From Dugong dugon (Eukaryota > Chordata > Mammalia > Sirenia > Dugongidae), in NCBI GenBank assembly GCA_030035585.1, contig CM057465.1:6857001-6921000 (forward strand): DNA of 64,000 nt, read 5' to 3'. A program made the position numbers and the translations under genes. A model generated the notes under the pieces. The model worked only from the letters and a program-made list of their open reading frames with translations, did not search any database and was not told the DNA's origin. Below, in pieces: positions 10,261 through 20,382 of the stretch (positions within the stretch are counted from its first letter, which is position 1; each line of letters starts with the position of its first letter).

Positions 10261-10944
10261 ATTTTTAAAAATTCTTTTAGTCTGTAAGTTGAACCTCCGT
10301 CCTTTTTTTCTTTTTCTTTGCTGTTCTTTACAAGTTATCTGCTGAGGAACTGGGGCTGTTTGACCTGACTGTCTGGATTTTGCTGACTGCATCTTCATGG
10401 TGCCATTCAGCGTGTTCCTCTGCCTGCTGGGTTCCCTCGTTTTGGTAAGACTCTTGGTGCTGTTTTTATTTTTAATCAGAGGGCTCATGATGTCTTGTTG
10501 ACTCTCTTTCTGTGATGTTAGCAGGTGTTGGTTAATTTCAAGATCCGTTAATTCATTGAGTGGCTTCAGTCTCTGCTAGTGGATGAATAAATGAATGAGC
10601 GGTGAATGAACGACCGTCTCGCTCTAGGGAGCAGTGCTCTGTTCAGTCTGGTTGAGCACTTGGGGCTTACTCCTTTCTCAGTAAAGTGCTCTGTTTTACC
10701 GTAAATACCTAACTTTCCTCAAGTCTCACCCCTTGGTGACAGTTTTGTGGACGCCCCTGCCTGTCCCCTGTCTCCTGGCCCATCCCGCTCTCTTCTCCCC
10801 AACGCTCCAGTCGCATACAATCGCCTCATTTTGTCCTCCGGGCTGCGCAAAAGCTCTGACTTGCCCATCTCCGTGTCACTAGATGGCGCTGGAGAGTAAT
10901 TTAGTTCAGTCTTCTGAAGAAAGCCCTCTTGTTTTCTTCTAGGC
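10261..10944. other. Single-copy sequence
   Basis: Nothing recognised. A short GAATGAGCGGTGAATGAACG-type tract lies at 10590-10612. Confidence 0.4.
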
Positions 10945-10998
10945 TAGGGTTGCTGTGAGTTAGAATCAACTCGACGGCAATGGGTTTGGTTTTTTTTT
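10945..10998 (+). mobile_element. SINE 3' tail fragment, sense
   Basis: GGGTTGCTGTGAGTTAGAATC, then a GACGGCAATGGGTTTGG segment and a T-run: a 5'-truncated copy. Confidence 0.8.
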
Positions 10999-11217
10999 TC
11001 AGGGGAGCAGTTCTGCAGCCAGGCTGGGTGGGATTGCTTTTCAGTGTCTCCTTCCTGGGGTCACGTGGCCTTAAAGCTTTGCAATGGTTTTGGCTTTCTA
11101 ATGACTTCAGCTGGGGGAGCCTCCACTGTCCTCTTGAAAAGGGGTAGAAGTATTGGGAAAACAGACATATTGGAAAGAACTTTGAAGGACATGTAAAAAA
11201 ATCTATATTTCAGTCCT

Positions 11218-11315
11218 AGTTCTGGCAAGAACTCTCCAGGAGTGACCTGGACAAGTCATCTGAGCTCTCTCAGCCTCAGTTTCCCTACCTGTAAAATCAA
11301 GGGGTTGGGTTAGCT
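11218..11315 (+). mobile_element. MIR SINE, sense
   Basis: GACCTGGACAAGTCATCTGA and CTCAGCCTCAGTTTCCCTACC are the MIR core in sense orientation. Confidence 0.75.
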
Positions 11316-11317
11316 AG

Positions 11318-11478
11318 TGGCTCTCAGTTCTGATAGGGTGCATGAAGATCACCCCATAGAGAAAATGTCAACCCCTGCCCCACCCCCACCGCCTGCAGAC
11401 CACACCCACTGAACTGGAAATCTAGAAGTGTTTTTAAACCTGTCCAGGTGATTCTCACAGAGTGGGGTGGAGAACCCC
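11318..11478. mobile_element. MER5-like hAT element
   Basis: An AGTGGCTCTCAG-type end, TTTTTAAACCTGTCCAGGTG in the middle and a GAGTGGGGTGGAGAACCCC end. The ends are roughly inverted, as in MER5-type elements. Confidence 0.5.
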
Positions 11479-11479
11479 G

Positions 11480-11811
11480 GGTTAGAAGGTACAGCGGTAA
11501 AGTTCTCGCCATCCATGAGGGTTACGTGGCTTGATTCCTGGCCAATGCACCTCATGCACAGCCACGGCCTGTTCGTCAGTGGAGGCTCGCGTGTTGCTAT
11601 GATGCCAAACAGGTTGCAGCAGAGCTTCTGGAATAAGGTGGACTAGGAAGAAAGACCTGGTGATCTACTTCTGAAAATCAACCATTGACAACCCTGTGAG
11701 TCACAACGGTTAGATCTGCAACTGATCATGGGGATGGTGCAGGACTGGGTAGCATGAGGATAGTGCAGGACTGGGCAGGGTTTTGTTCCATTGTGCATGG
11801 GGCTCTATCCC
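11480..11811 (+). mobile_element. Composite SINE, tRNA-Gly-like head and RTE body
   Basis: The head (about 11480-11545) is a decayed tRNA-Gly-like sequence ending TTGATTCCTGGCCAATGCA, a B-box. It is followed by the RTE 5'-UTR-like block GTGTTGCTATGATGCC and GGACTAGGAAGAAAGACC, then an RTE-like 3' segment (GGTGCAGGACTGGG, TTGTGCATGGGG). A GATGGTGCAGGACTGG-type unit is repeated. The better-kept relative is at 38606-38873. Confidence 0.7.
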
Positions 11812-12180
11812 TTATCAGCTGGGTGAACTGGAGGCAGTACCCTTTTTAAGCCCCAGATTTTTCATCTTATAAAATAGTCCCTATTATTGCATAAGGAGCC
11901 CTGGTAATGCAGTGGTTAAGTGCTTGGCTGCTAACTGAAAGGTCGGCAGCTCAACCATCAGCTATTCCAGAAGAGAAAGATGTAGCAGTCTGCTTCCGTA
12001 AAGATTACATCCTTAGAAATCCTAACAGGCAGTTGTACTCTGTCCTATAAGGTCCCTATGTGTCAGAATTGACTCGATGGCAATGGGGTTGGGTTTATTT
12101 TTGCATAGGGTGTGAGGATTAGAGGAGGCAATATGAGTAAAGCACCTAGTACAGTGCCTTGGCGTGTAGCCTGTGCCTAG
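11812..12180 (+). mobile_element. MIR SINE, sense, split by a SINE
   Basis: The left half (11812-11890) contains GCTGGGTGAACTGGAGG and TTTTTCATCTTATAAAATAG. The right half (about 12100-12180) contains GTGAGGATTAGAGGAGGC and AGTACAGTGCCTTGG. They join into one MIR once the intervening SINE is discounted. Confidence 0.75.
11892..12099 (+). mobile_element. Afrotherian SINE, sense, inserted in MIR
   Basis: GGAGCCCTGGTAATGCAGTGG to GACTCGATGGCAATGGGG. Flanks ATTGCATA and TTTGCATA are a slightly mutated target-site duplication. Confidence 0.88.
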
Positions 12181-12185
12181 CTGTT

Positions 12186-12289
12186 AAAACCAAACACCCA
12201 TTACCATTGAGTCAATTCCAACTCATAGAGACCCAATAGGACAGAGCAGAACTGCCCCATAGGGTTTCCAAGGCTGTAAGCCTTTACAT
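12186..12289 (-). mobile_element. Afrotherian SINE, antisense, tail half only
   Basis: AAACCAAACACCCATTACCA through AGGGTTTCCAAGGCTGTAAG. The head is missing. It joins directly to a sense RTE fragment at 12290. Confidence 0.85.
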
Positions 12290-13083
12290 ATTGCATTGGG
12301 CAAATCTGCTGCAAAAGACCTCTTTAAAATGTTCGAAAGCAAAGATATCACTGTGAGGACTAAGGTGTGCCTTACTCAAGTCATGGTGTTTTCTTTTTCT
12401 ATTCTTTCTTTCATTATTGTACATTAGATGAAAGTTTACAGAACAAACTAGCTTCTTATTAAACAATTAGTACACATATTGTTTTGTGGCATTGGTTACC
12501 AACCCCATGACATGTCAACACTCTCCCTTCTCAACTTTGGGTTCCCTATTACCAGCCTTCCTGCCCCCTCTTGCCTTCTAGTCCTTGCCCTTGGGCTGGT
12601 GTGCCCCTTTAGTCTCGTTTTGTTTTATGGGGCTGTCTAATCTTTGACTAAAGGGTGAACCTTGGGAGTGACTTCATTACTGAGCTAAAAGGGTGTCTGG
12701 GGGCCATACTCTCAGGGTTTCTTGAGTCTCCGTCAGGCCAGTAAGTCTGGTCTTTTTTTGTGAGTTAGAATTTTCTACATTTTTCTCCAGCTCTGTCTGG
12801 GACCCTCTATTGTGATCCCTGTCAGAGCAGTCAGTGGTGGTAGCCAGGCACCAACTAGTTGTGCTGGACTCAGTCTGGTGGAGGCTGTGGTAGTTGTGGT
12901 CCATTACCAAGCCATGGTATTTTTAATTGCCTCATACACATTCGAAAGCTGGATGATGAATAAGGAAGACCAAAGAACTGATGTCTTTGAATTATGGTAT
13001 TGGCGAAGAATATTGAATATACCACTGACTGCCAGAAGAATGAATAAATCTGTCTTGGAAGAAATACAACCAGAATGCTGTAT
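12290..13083 (+). mobile_element. RTE LINE fragment, sense, split by L1
   Basis: The left part (12290-12392) begins GCATTGGGCAAATCTGCTGC and the right part (12908-13083) runs to GAAGAAATACAACCAGAATG. Together they encode the C-terminal third of the RTE protein (AKDLFK..., then SVLEEIQPEC). The right part stops abruptly at an L1 3'-UTR fragment. Confidence 0.88.
12393..12907 (-). mobile_element. L1, 5'-truncated, antisense, inserted in RTE
   Basis: A T-rich start, then TTGTACATTAGATGAAAGTT, CCCATGACATGTCAACACTC and GACTTCATTACTGAGC, the young L1 3' UTR with one module. Flanks CAAGTCATGGTGTTTT (12377-12392) and CAAGCCATGGTATTTT (12908-12923) match at 14 of 16. Confidence 0.92.
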
Positions 13084-13084
13084 T

Positions 13085-13711
13085 TGAGTTTTTGTTGTCA
13101 GTTTGATCCCATATAGATAGTTCTTAAAAGAGCGTAATGCTTAAGGCAGACCTTTTTTACTAGTTAAGCTAAACTATTGTTCAGTTTTAAGGTGATTTCA
13201 GGGGATATTTTTGGTTTGAGGTTTAAAGATAATCTCAGGGAAATAGTTTCAGGGGTTCATCTACCCTCCATGGCTCCAGAAAGTCCATGAGAATTTTAAA
13301 TTCTGTTCTGCATTTTCCCCCTTTTGATCAGGATCCTTCTATGGAATCTTTGATCAAGATGTTCAGTTACAGTAGCTGGGCACCATTCAGTTCTTCTGGT
13401 CTCATGGCAAAGGAGGCAGTTGTTCATGGAGACAATTAGCTACACTTTCCATTTCCTCCTCCCATTCCTGATTCTCCTTCCTCTGTTGCTCCAGGTGAAT
13501 AGAGACCAACTGTTGTGACTTGGATGACCGCTTGCAAGCTTTTAAGACCCCAGACACTACACAATGAACTAGGAGGTAGAACAAAAGAACTAAGAATATT
13601 ATTAGGTCAATTAACTGGGTTGTCCCATGAAACCATGACCATAAACCTCCAAACCAAGGACCCAGATCCCATGAGGTGTTTGGTTGTACATAAGCAGCCT
13701 CAGCAGCTACT
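13085..13711 (-). mobile_element. L1 3'-UTR segment, antisense
   Basis: GTTGTCAGTTTGATCCCATA through TTTTGATCAGGATCCTTC is shared with 5520-5780. It continues through GCTTTTAAGACCCCAGACAC, a block also seen in the L1s at 36265 and 56130. It may be the 3'-most module of the adjoining L1 or a separate older insertion. Confidence 0.65.
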
Positions 13712-13787
13712 CTTTCTTTTTGTCGTTGTTGTAAATATATCTACCACACAACTTTCACCAATTCAACTTTTTACAGGTATACAACTT

Positions 13788-15390
13788 GTTGTTAGGTGCC
13801 ATCGGGTCAGTTCCGACTCATAGTGACCCTATGTACAACAGAACAAAACATTGCCCTGTTGTGCACCATACTCACAATTGTTGTTATGCTTGAGCCCATT
13901 GTTACAGCCACTGTGTCAATCCATCTCGTTGAAGGTCTTCCTCTTTTTCTGTGACCTTCTACTTTACCAAACATGATGTCCTTCTCCAGGGAATGATCCC
14001 TCCTGATAACACGTCCAAAGTGTGTGAGATGAAATCTTGCCATCCTCGCTTCTAAGCAGCATTCTGGTTGTACTTCTTCCAAGACAGATTTGCTCATTCT
14101 TTTGGCAGTCCATGGGATATTCAATATTCTTCACCAACACCACAATTCAAAGGCAGCAATTCTTCTTTGGTCTTCCTCGTTCATTGTTTAGATTTCGCAT
14201 GCATATGAGGCAACTGAAAACACCATGGCTTGGGTCAGGCACACCTTAGTCTTCAAGGTGACATCTTTGCTTTTCAACGCTTTAAGGAGGTCTTTTGTAG
14301 CCGATTTGCCCAGTGTGATGCGTCATTTGATTTATTGACTGCTGCTTCCATGGGTATTGATCGTGGATCCAAGTAAAATGAAATCCTTGACAACTTCAAT
14401 CTTTTCTCCATTTATCATAATGTTGCTTATTGGTCCAGTTGTGAGGATTTTTGTTTTCTTTATGTGGAGGTGCAAACCATACTGAAGGCTGTGGTCTTTG
14501 AGTGCTTCAAGTCCTCTTCACTTTCAGCAAGCACATTTGTGTCATCTGCATAACATAGCTGGTTAATGAGTTGTCCTCCAATTCTGATGCCGAGTTTTTC
14601 TTCATATAGTCTAGCTTCTCAGATTATATGTTTAGCATACAGATTGAATAAGTATGGTGAAAGGATGCAACCCTGACACACACTTTTCCTGGCTTTAAAC
14701 CACTTAGTATCCCCTTGTTCTGTTCTAACGACTGCCTCTTGACCTATGTACAGGTTCGCAAGAGCCCAATTAAGTGTTCTGGAATTCCCATTCTTTGCAG
14801 TGTTATCCATAATTTGTTATGATCCACACAGTCTAGTGCCTTTGCATGGTCAATAAAACACAGGTAAACATCTTTCTGGTATTCTCTACTTTCAGCCAGG
14901 ATCCATCTGACATCAATAATGATATCCCTGGTTCCAAGTCCTCTTCTGAATCCAGCTTGAATTTCTAGCAGTTCCTTGTTGATGTACTGCTGCAGCTGCT
15001 ATTGAATGATCTTCAGTAAAATTTTACTCGCCTGTGATATTAATGATATTGTTCAATAATTTCCGCATTTCATTGGCTCACCTTTCTTGGGAATAGGCAT
15101 AAATATGGATCTCTTCCAGTCGGTTGGCCAGGTAGCTGTCTTCCAAATTTCTTGGCATAGACGAGTGAGCACTTCCAGTGCTACATCTGTTTGTTGAAAC
15201 ATCTCAGTTGGTATTTCATCAATTCCTAGAGCCTTGTTTTTCGTCAATGCCTTCAGTGCGGCTTAAATTCTACCCTCTGTACCATCGGTTCCCGATCATA
15301 TGCTACCTCCTGAAATGGTTGAACGTCAACCAATTCTTTTTGGTATAGTAACTCTGTGTATTTCTTCCATCTTCTTTTGGTGCTTATTGA
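13788..15390 (-). mobile_element. RTE LINE, 5'-truncated, antisense, inserted in L1 3' UTR
   Basis: TTGTTAGGTGCCATCGGGTC begins the 3' end. The minus strand encodes RTE reverse transcriptase pieces, including a QGCILSPYLFNLYA block (14619-14810) and a DEIPTEMFQQTD block (15053-15247). L1 3'-UTR sequence (CCAATTCAACTTTTTACAGG) runs up to the left edge and resumes at the right edge (GACAGCAATTATAATAATC). Many stops and frameshifts make it non-functional. Confidence 0.9.
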
Positions 15391-15559
15391 CAGCAATTAT
15401 AATAATCAGTTGTGCAACTCCACCTTAATCAATGCAATTTTTCAATGGAAAAATCACCTTTAAACCCCCTTTTCCCTCTCCTTCCCACTCCTGGTAACCA
15501 CTAATAAGATTTGGTCTTCATACATTTGACTTTTCTTGTCTTTTTATGCAAGTGAGGTC

Positions 15560-16612
15560 ATACAATATTTGTCCTTTTATGATTGATTATTTCACTCAGC
15601 ATAATGTGTTCAAGCTTCATCCATACTGTGGCATGTATCAAAACTTCTTTTCTCACACTGGCTGAGTAGTATTACATTGTATGTATGTACCACATTTTGT
15701 TTATCCATTCATCTGTTAATGGGCATTTAGGTTGTTTCCACCTTTTGGCTATTGTGAGTAGCGCTGCAATGAACGTTGGTGTGCAAGTCTCTTTTTGAGT
15801 CTCTGCTTTCAAGTCTTTTGGACAGATACCTAGGAATGGAATCGCTGGGTCATATGGTAGTTCCGTTTTTAGTTTTTTGAGGAACCGCCACATTGTTTTC
15901 CACAAAAGCTGTACTATTTTGCATTCCCTCCAGCAATGGATAAGGGTTCCAACTTCCCCACATCCTTGCCGACATTTGTTATTTTCTGGGGTTTTTTTTG
16001 TGTTTTTTTTTTTAATCTTAGCCATCCTAGTAGGAGCGAAATGGTATCTCATTGTGGTTTAATCTCTCTGATGGCTAAAGACGCTGAGCATCTTTTCATG
16101 TGTTTGGTGGCTATTTAAATGTCCTCTTGGGTGAAATGTCTATTTAGTGTTTTGCTTATTTTATGATTGGGTTGTCTTTTTGTTGTTGTCAGAGTTTTAT
16201 ATATATTTTGTTTATTAGAATTCTTGTCAGATATATGATTTCCAAAGATATTCTCCCAGTCGGTAGCTTGTCTTTTCACTTTTTTGGTAAAGTCTTTTGA
16301 TGAACAAAAGTTTTTAATTTTTATGAGGCCCCATTTATTTATCTTGTCTTTTGCTGTCTGTGCTTTTATTATTATATTATACAATCTGTTGTTGAAAGGT
16401 AGGCCTGGCAGTGTTGCCCCTACTTGTTCTTCTAAGAATTTTATGGTTTTAATTTGCACATTTAGGTCCTTAATCCGTTTTGAATTTGCTTTTATGTATG
16501 ATGTGAGGCCTGGATCCTGATTCATTTTTTCTGCATGTGGAAATCCAATTTTCCAGCACCATTTATTGAAGAGACTCCTTTCCCCATTGAATGGACTTAG
16601 CACCCTTGTCAA
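15560..16612 (-). pseudogene. L1 ORF2p C-terminal region, broken
   Basis: The minus strand at 15672-16052 encodes the ORF2p C-terminal cysteine motif CX3CX7HX4C (C-RQG-C ... H-CWRE-C), then [20 protein letters not shown] and DEWINKMWYIHTM. Bases 16115-16612 encode the preceding part (NKWGLIKIKNFCSSKDFTKK, then WENIFGNHISDK). A frame change separates them. This region of ORF2p lies after the RT domain and is needed for retrotransposition in well-studied L1s. The reading frame is not intact, so no product is expected. Confidence 0.88.
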
Positions 16613-16713
16613 AAATTAGTTGACTATAGATGTGTGGGTTTATTTCTGGACTCTCAATTCTATTCCATTGGTCTACGTGTCTATTGTTAACCCCTGCTAG
16701 TCTGTTTTGATTA

Positions 16714-16940
16714 CCATATTTTTACGCAAATAGCATGAGCCTTCTGTGTTTATTTGCCGGCCGCACCCTCCCTTATGGGGTATTTTCATAAGTGTACTAT
16801 GCTAATTTTTTTTTTTTTTTTTTTAACAGCAGCATGTGGAAGAGGATTTTCATGGCAATGCTTGTGAGGGTGCCTCATCGGGGGAGGTCACGGCCGGCAA
16901 ACAAATACAGAAGATAAGCATTATTTAGGTAAAAATATGG
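16714..16940. mobile_element. 227-bp inverted-repeat DNA element (MITE) with TA duplication
   Basis: The ends are inverted repeats: 16714-16763 starts CCATATTTTTACGCAAATA and ends GCCGGCCG, and 16891-16940 is its complement with 38 of 50 positions matching. TA precedes (16712-16713) and follows (16941-16942). The surrounding L1 reads through as GATTACTGTAGC if the insert and one TA are discounted. A TA duplication is typical of Tc1/mariner-type transposition. The interior has a T-run (about 16806-16824) and no coding capacity. I do not recognise the family. Confidence 0.8.
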
Positions 16941-17567
16941 TACTGTAGCTGTATGTTTTAAAACCAGGAAGTGTGAGTCCTCCTACTTTGTTCTTCTCTT
17001 TCAACATTCTTTTAGCTATTTGCAGCCTCTTACCATTCCATATCAAATTGAGGGTTGTTTTTTTCTATTTCTGTAAAGAAGGCTGTTGGAATTTTGATCA
17101 GAATTGCCTTGAATCTATAGATTGCTTTGGGTAGTATTGACATCTTAACTATATTAACTGTTCCAGTCATGAACATGGAACATCTTTCCATTTACTTAAG
17201 CCTTCCTTAATCTCTTTCAGCAGTGTTTTGTGGTTTTCATTGTATCAAGTCCTTCACGTCCCTGGTTAGATTTATTCCTAGTTATTTTATTCTCTTAGAT
17301 GCCATTGTAAATGGAATTGTTTCCCTAATTTCCCTTTCAGATTTCTTATTGTTGGTGTATAGAAACCCAGCTGATTTTTGTTTGTTGATCTTGTACCCTG
17401 CAACTTTGCTAAATACCTCTATTCACTCTAGAAGTTTTCTCGTGGACTCTTTGGGATGTTCTCTATATAGGATCATATCATCCACGAATAGAGATAATTT
17501 TGCTTCTTCTTTTCCAAACTGGATACCTTTTATTTCTTTTTCTTGTCTTACTGCTCTGGCTGCCGTT

Positions 17568-17721
17568 ACTTGTTGCCATTGAGTCCATTCCGACTCATAG
17601 CGACACTTTAGGACAGAGTAGATCTGCTTCGTAGAGTTTCCAAGGAGCACCTGGTAGACTCGAACTGCCGACCTTTTGGTTAGCAGCTGTAGCTCTTAAC
17701 CACTACACCACCAGGGTTTCC
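17568..17721 (-). mobile_element. Afrotherian SINE, short subtype, antisense, in L1 ORF2
   Basis: TTGCCATTGAGTCCATTCCG to CACTACACCACCAGGGTTTCC. It lacks the central block (AAAGATGTGGCAGTCTGC type) found in long copies. Flanks ACTGCTCTGGCT and ATTGTTCTGGCT look like a target-site duplication. Confidence 0.88.
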
Positions 17722-17835
17722 ATTGTTCTGGCTAGGACTTCTAATATAATATCGAATATAAGTGGTGAGACCGGGCACCCTTGTCTTGTTCCTGATTTCA
17801 AGGGGAAATGTCTCAGTCTTTCTAGATTAAGCATT

Positions 17836-17972
17836 TGATTTAAATCTTTTTAAATTTATCAAGACTTGCTTTGTGAACTAAAATGTAGTCTTTCCTGGAG
17901 AATAATCCATATGTACTGGAGTAGAATATATATTGTGTAGTTTTGGGGTCGAGTGTTCTATATATGTCTGTT
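17836..17972. repeat. 137-bp direct repeat, copy 1 (inside L1 RT region)
   Basis: From TGATTTAAATC to TATATGTCTGTT, nearly identical to 19217-19353 at an offset of 1381 bp. I see one substitution (GGGG versus TGGG near the end). This copy is out of place: L1 sequence on both sides is continuous RT-region sequence. Confidence 0.92.
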
Positions 17973-19216
17973 GTCTGTTGGCTTCTCATATATGCCCTGA
18001 ATCATACTGAGGAATTTCCCTTCTATTACAATCTTCTTTAGGGTTTTTCATCAAGAAATGTATTGACTTTTATCAAATGCTTTTTCTGCATTCATAGAGA
18101 TGATCATGTGGTTCTTTTCTTTTGTTCTATTGATGTGGTGTATTACATTGATTGATTGTCTAATGTTGAGCCATCCCTGCATTCCTGGGATAAATCCCAC
18201 TTGGTCATGGTATATGACTCTTTTAATATGCTGTTGGATTCTGTTAGCTGGTATTTTGTTGAGGATTTTTACATCTGTATTCATAAGAGATATTGGCCTG
18301 TAGTTTTCTTTTTTTGTGGTGTCTTTTTCTGGTTTGGGTATCAGGGTTATGTTTGCTTTGTAGAATCAGTTAGGGAGTATTCCTTCCTTCTCTATCTTTT
18401 GGAAGAATTTAAACAGTGTTGCCATCAATTCTTCTCTAAATGTTTGGTAGAATTCCCCAGTGAAGCCATCTGGTCCAGGTCTTCTTTGTTGTTGTTGTTG
18501 AGAGGATTTTAATCACTGATTCAATCCCTTCACTTGTTATGGGTCTGTTGAGACTTTCTATTTCCTCTTGAGCCAGTTTGGGTAAGTTGTGTACTTCTAA
18601 GAATTCATCCCTTTCATCTAGGTTATCGAGTTTGTTACCATACAGTTGTTCATAATATTCTATCATAATTCTCTTTATTTCTATCAGGTCAGTTGCAATG
18701 TCCCCTCTTTCATTTTGGTTATTTATATCTTTTATTTTCTTTGTCAGTCTAGCTAAAGGTTTGTCAGTTTTATCAATCTTTTCAAAGAACCAACTTCTGG
18801 ATTTATTAATTCCCTCTATTGTTTTCTGTTTTAGATATCATTTATTTATGCTCTGATCTTTGTTATTATTATTATTTTTCATCTGGTAGCCTTAGGCTTA
18901 GTTTGCTCCTCTCTTTCTAGTTCTTGGAGTTGTCAAGTTAGGCTGTTAATTTGAGATCTTCTTTTTTTATATAGACATTTATTGCTGTAAGTTTCCCTCT
19001 GAGTACTACCTTCCTTACATCCCATAAGTTTTGGTATGTTGTCTTTCATTTTCATTGGACTCTAAGAAATTTGTGATTCCTCTTGATTTCTTCCTTGACC
19101 CATTGGTAGTTTAATAGTGTGTTGTTTAATTTCCATACATTTGTGTATTTTTCAGATTTTTTTCTGTTACTGATTTCTAGCTTCACCCCATTATGGTCAG
19201 AGAAAATACTTTTGCA

Positions 19217-19353
19217 TGATTTAAATCTTTTTAAATTTATCAAGACTTGCTTTGTGAACTAAAATGTAGTCTTTCCTGGAGAATAATCCATATGTACTGG
19301 AGTAGAATATATATTGTGTAGTTTTTGGGTCGAGTGTTCTATATATGTCTGTT
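19217..19353. repeat. 137-bp direct repeat, copy 2 (native endonuclease position)
   Basis: The same segment in its expected place. On the minus strand it encodes part of the L1 endonuclease (around YRTLDPKTTQYIF), continuous with flanking endonuclease sequence. Confidence 0.92.
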
Positions 19354-20382
19354 AAGTCTAGTTGGTTTATAGTGTCATTCAGGTCCTCTGTTTCCTTGTT
19401 GATCCTTCTAGATGTTCTGTCCAATATTGAAAGTGGTATATTGAAGTCTCCAACTATTATTGTAGTACTATCTAGTTCTCCCTTCAATTCTATCAGTGTT
19501 TGCTTTATGTATTTAGGTGCCCCAATGTTGGGTGCATATATATTTATGATTGTTAAATCTTCTTGATTGACACTTTTGTCACTATATAATGTCCATCTTT
19601 ATCTCTTCTGACAGATTTTGTCTTAAAGTCTACTTTGTCTGATATTAAGATTGCCACCCCAGCTGTCCTTTGGTTATTATTTGCATGGAATTTTTTCCTC
19701 ATCTTTTCACTTTCAACCTATTTGTGTCCTCGGATTTAAGGTGTGTCTCTTGTAAACAGCAAATAGTTGGATGGTATTTTCTTTAATCCATTCTTCCACT
19801 CTCTGCCTTTTGATTGGAGCAGTTAGTCCATTTACATTCACTGTAATTACTGATAGGAAGTGAACTTCTGCCATTTTGTTATTTGTTTTTTGTGTGTCTT
19901 AAGCTTTCTTTGTCTTTGTCCTTTAGTATTGCTTGCTTTTGTGTTTTGTTGGCTTATTGTAGTGAGCCTTTTTGGTTCCCTTCTCTTTTCCTTTTGCATC
20001 TGCTTTTTTTAAAATATATTCTCTTAGTGGTTATCATGACTATTACATTTAAGAGCTTGTACTTATAACATTCTTGGGTAGGTTGGTATGAACTTAGCTT
20101 CAGTAACCTGCAAGAAATACTGTATCTACACCATTCTTCTCCCTCCCTTTTGTTGTTGTTATCACTAATTATGACTTTATATTTCATATGCCCTATAACA
20201 TAGTTTTATCCTTGCCTTTTATATATTTGTCATTAAAAACATGAAGGACAAAACATTTAGAATTACCAAGCATGAATACCTTATTACTAGCCCTTATACT
20301 TGTCTGTGCATTTTTCTTTATTATGGATCTTTCTTTTTTATGTATAGCTTTGAATTACTTTCTAGTGTCTTTTCCCTTCCAT

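Larger units (their letters stand above)
17400..19874 (-). pseudogene. L1 ORF2p endonuclease and reverse transcriptase, broken
   Basis: On the minus strand, 19221-19487 encodes endonuclease motifs (TTIIVGDFNIPLS, the GDFN catalytic block, then TDIYRTLDPKTT), and 19052-19243 encodes the SDHNGVKLEI block. 18051-18284 carries the RT region ([14 protein letters not shown], then MNAEKAFDK). The catalytic motif near 17480 reads FVDDMILY instead of the usual FADD. Stops and frameshifts, a SINE at 17568-17721 and a 137-bp insertion at 17836-17972 destroy the frame. Confidence 0.88.

Noticed and set aside
13085-13711. Possible target-site duplication joining RTE and L1 at 13083/22905
   Set aside because: The RTE does not resume after the L1, and flanking words do not match. 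The junction more likely reflects a deletion or rearrangement.
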